Source: Prevotella sp. CAG:1031
GTDB lineage: Bacteria > Bacteroidota > Bacteroidia > Bacteroidales > Muribaculaceae
Direction: 5' to 3'
DNA: 20,396 nucleotides
Assembly (NCBI GenBank): GCA_000431215.1
Contig: HF985608.1
Span: 4,465-24,860 of the forward strand
The translations under genes were made by a program, and so were the position numbers. The notes below the pieces were generated by a model, which worked only from the letters and a program-made list of their open reading frames with translations, had not been told where the DNA came from and did not search any database. This document shows positions 15,338 through 20,396 of this stretch, one piece after another (the first letter of the stretch is position 1; the number at the start of each line of letters is the position of its first letter).

Positions 15338-16171
15338 TCAGAACGGCCGGCGCCGCTCGAAGGCGTCGATGTAGCTTCCGGGAGTGGCATTGTATATGGC
15401 TGTGCCGCGTTCGCGGGCCCAGGGCGCTATGTCGTGGTAGGCGGCGAAGGCTATGGCGAAACTCCCGAGAATCTCATGAAGCCTGACGTCGCGGTATACC
15501 GAACTGACGCGCTGCTGCTCGCGCGGGTCTTCTTTATAGAAATGGGGCTGCACCGAAACAACGACGTTGTCGTCGGTGACGTCGAGGGTGCGGAGCCACG
15601 AATGGTCGGCCCCGAGAATGTAGATTTCGCGGAATCCGAGCCCTACGCCGATCATAAGGGCCGGAATGAGAACATTCCTCGGGCGCGCCATGGCAAGACG
15701 TCGGTCGTAGAGCCATCTGACAAGCTTTCTGAATCCCGAGGCGCCGACCATGTTGAAGTGTTCTGTCGTTACGTTCGTCGGTAGCTCGGGAATGGAGGTG
15801 CCGCGCGGAGTGAAGAGCGTCATGGGCCATGTCACCTCTCTGAGCCGGGCGCGCAGGCGATCGACGTTGACATCGCTGTCGGCGCTGAAGAAATGCGGGT
15901 CGGCCAAAAGGTAATAGCGCGGTTTCAGGTCGGTGAACTCAGGGGCGTTGGCTGCGAAATTCACCGCCATTGTCGTCGACGAGGCCAGCTCTGAAAGATG
16001 ACTGTCGATTTCGGCGCGCAGCGACGGGCCGTTTCCCATTATCAGAAGCCGCGTCGGGTCGTCGGCAGGGCTTAATGCCACGGGGCGCGACTGGAGCGCC
16101 ACCTTGACGAGGGTCTTCAGCGATGCCCCTGTCAGCGATGCCGCGCGGGCTATGCGGTCAGAGATCTTCAT
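15338..16171 (-). CDS. MptE-like / GT42-like protein with GNGPSL motif
   Basis: The 277-residue soluble protein has MGNGPSL at residues 45-51 near the N-terminus of a Rossmann-like fold, and LGFREIYILGADHSWL (178-193). These two motifs occur in proteins annotated as 6-hydroxymethylpterin diphosphokinase MptE-like (DUF115) and in GT42 sialyltransferases such as CstII, where GNGPSL contacts CMP-sialic acid. A surface-glycan transferase role fits its place next to acyltransferase and SDR-like genes better than a pterin role, but this is inference. The start overlaps the stop of the upstream gene by 14 nt, so the two are coupled. Confidence 0.65.
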   Translation of the reverse strand: MKISDRIARAASLTGASLKTLVKVALQSRPVALSPADDPTRLLIMGNGPSLRAEIDSHLSELASSTTMAVNFAANAPEFTDLKPRYYLLADPHFFSADSDVNVDRLRARLREVTWPMTLFTPRGTSIPELPTNVTTEHFNMVGASGFRKLVRWLYDRRLAMARPRNVLIPALMIGVGLGFREIYILGADHSWLRTLDVTDDNVVVSVQPHFYKEDPREQQRVSSVYRDVRLHEILGSFAIAFAAYHDIAPWARERGTAIYNATPGSYIDAFERRRPF

Positions 16172-16850
16172 CGGAATAGACGTGGGTCGATATATATTCC
16201 AGGGTGTCGCGTGGCTCGAGCCCTATGGCGTCGAGCAGCGGACGGGCGTCGACAAGGCTGTCGGAGGTGTCGGCGCAGAGGCGTTCGCGCGCATGGGCTC
16301 CCCCGAGAGTGACAATATCGAGCAGCAGGGCCGTGCGACGGGCCTTTTTCAGGCTCATGCGCACGACGCGCTTGTCGTTGATGCGCTTTGCCAGAGCGGC
16401 CACGGCGTCGTCGACGAGATGGTCGCGGCCGTCGCTGAGCCACCATGCCCCGTTCATGCCGGCCGTCATCACGGCCGCACGGCCGACATCGAGGGCGTGA
16501 ACCATTGAGGCGCGCGCCTTGTTGCCGTCGACGCGCAGATAGATGCCGCGATAGATTGCGTTGACCATATCGCGCCAGCGGCCCGTCATGCCGGTGCCGA
16601 TCACCGGCGCGCAGCGCAGCAGGGCGAGCGGTTTTCCCGCGCGGTTGCATGCCTCGCGCAGCCTGTCGGCCCCGAGATCGGCCATGCCGACCGCTACAAC
16701 GCAATCGGCCTTTTCCGGGTCGGCCGCCTCAGCTGCCGCCTCGCCCACACATATCAGAGCCAGAGGCCCTTCGCCGTTGTCGGTGCGAAGAGCTTCGCTC
16801 TCGATAAAGCGGCCGGGAAACGTGGTTACTCCTTCGACTTTGAACTTCAT
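16158..16850 (-). CDS. SDR/NAD-dependent epimerase-like protein lacking the N-terminal cofactor motif
   Basis: The 230-residue protein resembles the middle and C-terminal parts of extended SDR epimerase/dehydratases. LLRCAPVIGTGMTGRWRDMV corresponds to the R-P-x-x-V-x-G segment, and MVHALDVGRAAVM to the site where such enzymes read HVDDVARA. The glycine-rich GxxGxxG start and the YxxxK catalytic pair are not seen, so it may have lost redox activity or hold a binding or regulatory role. A shorter N-terminus is real here: a promoter-like box lies 5 nt upstream of the ATG. It is the first gene of the minus-strand operon. Confidence 0.55.
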   Translation of the reverse strand: MKFKVEGVTTFPGRFIESEALRTDNGEGPLALICVGEAAAEAADPEKADCVVAVGMADLGADRLREACNRAGKPLALLRCAPVIGTGMTGRWRDMVNAIYRGIYLRVDGNKARASMVHALDVGRAAVMTAGMNGAWWLSDGRDHLVDDAVAALAKRINDKRVVRMSLKKARRTALLLDIVTLGGAHARERLCADTSDSLVDARPLLDAIGLEPRDTLEYISTHVYSDEDL

Positions 16851-16855
16851 GACTG

Positions 16856-16892
16856 CAAAAGTAGCATTTTTCAGTCAAAACAGCTACCTTTG
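16856..16892. promoter_or_regulatory. Divergent promoter region with two -7 boxes
   Basis: On the plus strand TACCTTTG (16885-16892) lies 32 nt before the glsA-like ATG. On the minus strand TACTTTTG (16863-16856) lies 5 nt before the SDR-like ATG. Both fit TAnnTTTG. They lie at the edges of a small inverted repeat, GTAGC (16861-16865) and GCTAC (16883-16887), so the two start regions are nearly mirror images. The -33 elements are unclear. Confidence 0.5.
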
Positions 16893-16924
16893 CATCTTAA
16901 ATCAGCCATTGAGGTCACACACCT

Positions 16925-17782
16925 ATGAAAGAAGCCGCCTTAGATCGGACATTGAAGATCGACGTCGACGCCGTCCTGCGACAGCGTCTGGGGCCGCGTG
17001 CGCGGTTTATTCCGCGGGCTCTGACGGCGTGGGTCAAGGGCCTGATATGTCAGGACGGCCTCAACAAACTGCTGACCGACAATGGCGACAAGCGCGACAG
17101 CGCGTTCTGCCGCGGCATACTCCACGACCTCAATGCCTCCTACCGCGTTATCGGGCGCGGAAATCTGCCCGCTCCTGCCGACAGGCGCGTCATTTACGTG
17201 TCGAATCATCCTCTGGGAGCTCTCGACGGCATTGCCATCATCGACATGATAGCCGCCCATCATGGCTGCGAGCCATATTTTGTTGTCAATGACCTGCTCA
17301 GCGTTCTGTCGCCGTTAGACGGGGTTTTCGTGCCCGTCAACAAATTCGGCGCCCAGTCGCGGACAGCGACCACGCGCTTTGTCGAGGCCTTCGACAGCGC
17401 CCGCCCTGTCATAGTTTTCCCGGCGGGGCTTGTCTCGCGCAAAGGAGCGGGCGGAGTTATCCGCGATCTGCAATGGCATAAAATGTTTGTCAATAAAAGC
17501 ATTGCGTCGAAGCGCGATGTAGTGCCGCTCTTTTTTAGTGGCAATAATTCGACATTTTTTTATAACTTTGCAAAGTTTAGAACAAAACTTGGTCTGAAAT
17601 TCAATTTTGAAATGTTGCTTCTGCCCAGAGAAGTGTTCCGATGCCGCGACTGCAACTTCGACATCCATGTCGGAGAGCGCATCGCCTACAGCTCTTTTTC
17701 AGGCGGGCAGCAGGCCGACGACGAAGCGCAGAAGGTCTGCGATACAGTCTACAGTCTCAATAACCCAACACATAGTCGATAG
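16925..17782 (+). CDS. glsA: PlsC-type O-acyltransferase, glycine lipid synthesis type (GlsA-like)
   Basis: The 285-residue protein carries SNHPLGALDG (His95 to Asp101), the variant of the PlsC catalytic HxxxxD motif found in the NHPLGxLDG group, and VFPAGLVSRKG (163-173) as the phosphate-site-like block. In Bacteroides, a gene of this type (GlsA) adds the second acyl chain to N-acyl-3-hydroxy-acyl glycine, giving glycine lipids; it also resembles OlsA. The next gene, 12 nt downstream, is a GlsB/OlsB-like N-acyltransferase, which strongly supports this reading. Alternatives are a general lysophospholipid acyltransferase. Acts at the inner membrane face. Confidence 0.78.
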   Translation: MKEAALDRTLKIDVDAVLRQRLGPRARFIPRALTAWVKGLICQDGLNKLLTDNGDKRDSAFCRGILHDLNASYRVIGRGNLPAPADRRVIYVSNHPLGALDGIAIIDMIAAHHGCEPYFVVNDLLSVLSPLDGVFVPVNKFGAQSRTATTRFVEAFDSARPVIVFPAGLVSRKGAGGVIRDLQWHKMFVNKSIASKRDVVPLFFSGNNSTFFYNFAKFRTKLGLKFNFEMLLLPREVFRCRDCNFDIHVGERIAYSSFSGGQQADDEAQKVCDTVYSLNNPTHSR

Positions 17783-17794
17783 CCCCTACATTGT

Positions 17795-18757
17795 ATGGAC
17801 GAGAAGATTATTGATGAAATACCTGTCGAGGCCCTCAAGGCCGAGCTGACGCCCGAACGGCGCCTGCGCTCAACCAACAAGGGCGGCAACGAAATATATG
17901 TCGTCGACGGCCGGGAAGCCCCGAACGTCATGCGCGAGATCGGACGTCTGCGCGAGATAGCATTCCGTTCGGCCGGAGGGGGCACCGGAAAAGCCTGTGA
18001 TATCGACGACTTCGATGTCATGGATCCCCCCTGCCGCCAGCTCCTTGTGTGGGATCCCGAAAACAACCTCATTCTCGGAGGCTACAGATTCATCACCGGA
18101 CGCGACGTCAGGATGGTCAACGGGCAGCCGCGCATAGCGACCAGCCACATGTTTGACTTTTCGCAGCGCTTCATCGACGAGTTCCTGCCGAACACTCTCG
18201 AGCTCGGCCGCTCGTTCGTCAGGGTAGGCTATCAGTCGTCGAAGGCCGAGGCGAAGACTATCTACGCTCTCGACAATCTATGGGACGGCCTTGGCGCTCT
18301 GGCAGTCATCGATCCCGAAATCAAATATCTCTTCGGAAAGGTCACGATGTATCCCGACTACGGGCCTGAAGCGCGCAACATGATCTTATATTTCCTCAAC
18401 AAATATTTCCCCGATCCCGACAGGCTTGTGAGGCCTTTCCGCCCGCTGGAGACCAACACCGACACCGCCGCCATGGAGCGCATATTCACCGGCGGCAGCT
18501 TCCGCGAGGACTACCGGATTCTCAACAAGCACGTGCGCGATCTCGGCTGCAACATACCGCCGCTGGTCAATGCCTATATGTCGCTGTCGCCCACGATGCG
18601 CATGTTCGGAACAGTCATCAACGACGAGTTCGGCGACGTCGAGGAAAGCGGAATATTCTTTGCCATCAGCGAAATCTTCGACGAGAAGAAAAAACGCCAT
18701 CTCGGCACGTTCGTGCCCGAGGAAGGCGATAACCTCATGCGTTTCTTCGGACGCTAA
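17795..18757 (+). CDS. glsB: GNAT-fold N-acyltransferase, glycine lipid synthesis type (GlsB/OlsB-like)
   Basis: The 320-residue protein matches the OlsB/GlsB-type acyltransferase group (GNAT fold). LILGGYRFITG (around residues 89-99), LELGRSFVRVGYQ and LFGKVTMYPDYG are recognisable blocks. GlsB makes the amide bond between a 3-hydroxy fatty acid from acyl-ACP and glycine, the first step of glycine lipid synthesis; OlsB does the same with ornithine. The adjacent glsA-like gene supplies the second acylation. Which amino acid is used cannot be read from the sequence; glycine is inferred from the Bacteroides pair. The rlmD gene follows 21 nt later. Confidence 0.8.
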   Translation: MDEKIIDEIPVEALKAELTPERRLRSTNKGGNEIYVVDGREAPNVMREIGRLREIAFRSAGGGTGKACDIDDFDVMDPPCRQLLVWDPENNLILGGYRFITGRDVRMVNGQPRIATSHMFDFSQRFIDEFLPNTLELGRSFVRVGYQSSKAEAKTIYALDNLWDGLGALAVIDPEIKYLFGKVTMYPDYGPEARNMILYFLNKYFPDPDRLVRPFRPLETNTDTAAMERIFTGGSFREDYRILNKHVRDLGCNIPPLVNAYMSLSPTMRMFGTVINDEFGDVEESGIFFAISEIFDEKKKRHLGTFVPEEGDNLMRFFGR

Positions 18758-18778
18758 CCAATTCAGTCTGTCAGTCAA

Positions 18779-20197
18779 ATGGCTCGAAACCGCAAACCGC
18801 TCCCGACGCTGGAGCATATCGCCGTCAGCGGTGTCGCCGCCGAAGGCAACGCCATAGCCCGGGTCGAAGGGCACCCCGTCATATTCATCCCTTTCGGCGC
18901 CCCCGGAGATATTGTCACCGTCAAGCTCGACCGAAAGAAAGGCTCGTGGGCCCAGGGCCACATTGTGGCTCTCGAACAGCCCTCGGAACTTCGCCGCGAG
19001 CCATTCTGCGAGCATTTCGGAACATGCGGAGGCTGTCGTTGGCAGCACCTCCCTTATGAATTCCAGCTCCGGTGCAAGCAGCAGCAGGTTGTCGACGCTC
19101 TTGAGCGCATAGCCAAAGTCGGGCTTCCGCCCGTCTCGCCGATTATCGGCTCGGAGTCCGTTACGGAATACCGCAACAAGATGGAATATACGTTCAGCAA
19201 CAAGTCGTGGCTCACCCCCGAGCAGCTTGCCTCGGCCGAGACTTTCGGTAACCACGACGCTGCCGGATTCCATATTCCGGGCGCTTTCGACAAGGTGCTC
19301 GACATCAACAGATGCCATCTTCAGGAAGATTTCTCGAACCGCGTGCGTCTCGCCGTCAAGGCTCTTGCCCGCGAGAAAGGCTATACGTTCTACGACCTGA
19401 GAAACCACACCGGTCTGCTGCGCACTATGATGGTGCGCACAGCCTCGACAGGCCAGAAGATGGTGCTGATGGTTTTCGGCGAAGAGAACCGCGAGGCCAT
19501 AACCGACGTCATGGAGATGCTGCGCCGCGACTTTTCCGAGATAACATCGCTGCTCTGTTGCGTCAACCTCAAGCTCAACGACACTTTCGCCGACCAGACA
19601 ATCGAGGTGTGGTCAGGCGAACCGTTCATCGAAGAGGCTATGGAGGATCTGCGCTTTCGCGTAGGCCCGAAATCGTTCTATCAGACCAACTCGCGTCAGG
19701 CCTACCGGCTCTACAGCGTAGTGCGCGATTTTGCCGCCCTCAGGGGGGACGAGCTTGTCTATGACCTTTACACCGGAACAGGAACGATCGCCTGTTTCCT
19801 CGCCCGATCGGCCCGAAAGGTCGTCGGTATCGAATATGTGCCCGAAGCTATCAGCGACGCTAAGGTTAACGCCGCCGTCAACGGGCTGACCGACAAGACG
19901 CTGTTCTTTGCCGGCGACATGAAAGATGTGCTCACCGATGAGTTTGTCGGCGCCCATGGCCGTCCTGAGGTCATGGTTGTCGATCCGCCGCGTGCGGGAA
20001 TGCATCCCGATGTCGTCGAGGTCATCAAGAGGGCCGCTCCCGCGCGTCTCGTCTATGTCAGCTGCAATCCGGCCACTCAGGCGCGCGATCTCGCCCTGCT
20101 CGACAGCCATTACCGCGTAGAGCGCGTGCAGCCTGTCGATATGTTCCCCCATACGGCCCATGTCGAGAACGTCGTTCTTCTTTCTCGGCGGTCGTAA
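18779..20197 (+). CDS. rlmD: 23S rRNA (uracil-5-)-methyltransferase RlmD/RumA type
   Basis: The 472-residue class I SAM-dependent RNA methyltransferase forms 5-methyluridine in 23S rRNA (U1939 in E. coli). An N-terminal TRAM-like domain spans about residues 10-70. The iron-sulphur ligands are Cys77, Cys83 and Cys86 (CEHFGTCGGC) and Cys179 (DINRCHLQ). The SAM site is YDLYTGTGTIACF (328-340). VVDPPRAGMHP (400-410) is followed by the catalytic Cys429 in YVSCNPATQARDL, and Glu463 in HVENVVLL is the likely base. All key residues are present. RlmD and the related RlmCD cannot be told apart with certainty. It is probably expressed with the glsA/glsB-like genes. Confidence 0.92.
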   Translation: MARNRKPLPTLEHIAVSGVAAEGNAIARVEGHPVIFIPFGAPGDIVTVKLDRKKGSWAQGHIVALEQPSELRREPFCEHFGTCGGCRWQHLPYEFQLRCKQQQVVDALERIAKVGLPPVSPIIGSESVTEYRNKMEYTFSNKSWLTPEQLASAETFGNHDAAGFHIPGAFDKVLDINRCHLQEDFSNRVRLAVKALAREKGYTFYDLRNHTGLLRTMMVRTASTGQKMVLMVFGEENREAITDVMEMLRRDFSEITSLLCCVNLKLNDTFADQTIEVWSGEPFIEEAMEDLRFRVGPKSFYQTNSRQAYRLYSVVRDFAALRGDELVYDLYTGTGTIACFLARSARKVVGIEYVPEAISDAKVNAAVNGLTDKTLFFAGDMKDVLTDEFVGAHGRPEVMVVDPPRAGMHPDVVEVIKRAAPARLVYVSCNPATQARDLALLDSHYRVERVQPVDMFPHTAHVENVVLLSRRS

Positions 20198-20245
20198 CTT
20201 TTATAATTTTTATAATTCTAATAATTTTTATAAGATTTCTAATTT
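20198..20245. other. AT-rich spacer between convergent genes
   Basis: This run of TTATAATTTTTATAATTCTA-like low-complexity sequence separates rlmD from the convergent hydrolase gene. It contains near-palindromic TTATAA/ATAATT units. It may end transcription from both sides, but there is no GC stem. Confidence 0.35.
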
Positions 20246-20396
20246 CTAATTCTCTAAGAACTGTCGCGTCAGCCCGACGGCCTTTTCAAAGGCTTTCTCC
20301 TGTCCGGCAACGGTTATGAAGAGATGGCAGGCCTCAGGGAATTCGATGCGCCGGACTCTGCTTCCGAGGCGTTCTGCGAATTCTATCCCCTGATCC
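20246..20396 (-). CDS. C-terminal end of an alpha/beta hydrolase (partial)
   Basis: The minus-strand frame gives the last 49 residues and a TAG stop at 20246-20248. DQGIEFAERLGSRVRRIEF then ACHLFITVAGQEKAF looks like the final part of an alpha/beta hydrolase fold, with the His of ACHLF in the catalytic-His position near the C-terminus. The nucleophile elbow lies outside the window, so the substrate is unknown. Confidence 0.6.
   Translation of the reverse strand, partial: DQGIEFAERLGSRVRRIEFPEACHLFITVAGQEKAFEKAVGLTRQFLEN

Noticed and set aside
18386..19408. Minus-strand open frame of 340 residues across glsB and rlmD
   Set aside because: It lies opposite two well-supported genes and crosses their boundary.
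1..20396. tRNA or rRNA genes
   Set aside because: None seen by eye in the gaps between genes; a tRNA search program was not available.

Overview
The window looks like a chromosomal piece of a GC-rich Bacteroidota genome, most likely order Bacteroidales and plausibly Muribaculaceae. The supporting signs are Bacteroidota-type -7 promoter boxes (TAnnTTTG) with no obvious Shine-Dalgarno sites, a Tgt/LptG-type gene pair, a glycine-lipid-type acyltransferase pair, a Wzc-like kinase tail, SusE/F-like tandem modules, and Por-like C-terminal tails on secreted proteins. The genus is an inference; no rRNA or other marker is present.

Layout. 1-153 is the end of a Wzc-type tyrosine kinase with a Tyr-rich tail. 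154-917 is a non-coding block of palindromic repeats. 918-7136 is a two-gene unit for secreted glycan use: a GH30 glycosidase and a 1520-residue protein with four tandem modules. 7137-7600 is intergenic and holds a shortened repeat copy. 7601-9849 is an overlapping SGNH hydrolase/MBOAT acyltransferase pair, a typical set for O-acylating an exported polysaccharide. 9850-10157 is a convergent gap filled by another repeat copy. On the minus strand, 12364-10158 carries tgt followed by an LptF/LptG-type permease. 12378-13136 holds a decayed YafQ-type toxin gene split by a small mobile element. 16850-13137 is a four-gene minus-strand operon: an SDR-like protein without the usual nucleotide-binding N-terminus, an MptE/GT42-like protein, a dicarboxylate/amino acid:cation symporter, and a membrane acyltransferase. 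Reading rightward from the same divergent promoter region are glsA-like, glsB-like and rlmD. The window ends in the 3' part of an alpha/beta hydrolase on the minus strand.

Much of the coding content concerns the cell envelope: LPS export, polysaccharide phosphorylation and acylation, glycine-type lipids and secreted glycan-active proteins. I do not see a new defence or enzymatic system. The most informative non-standard signal is a family of transposase-less, inverted-repeat elements (MITE-like) with shared termini related to CAATGCTGTTAACTTA. One 135-bp copy sits inside the yafQ-like toxin gene between 12-bp direct repeats. Removing it with one repeat restores a continuous toxin reading frame with nearly all expected catalytic positions. 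This is direct sequence evidence of past transposition. The other copies show an internal-deletion form, tandem and recombined forms, and a nested long hairpin.
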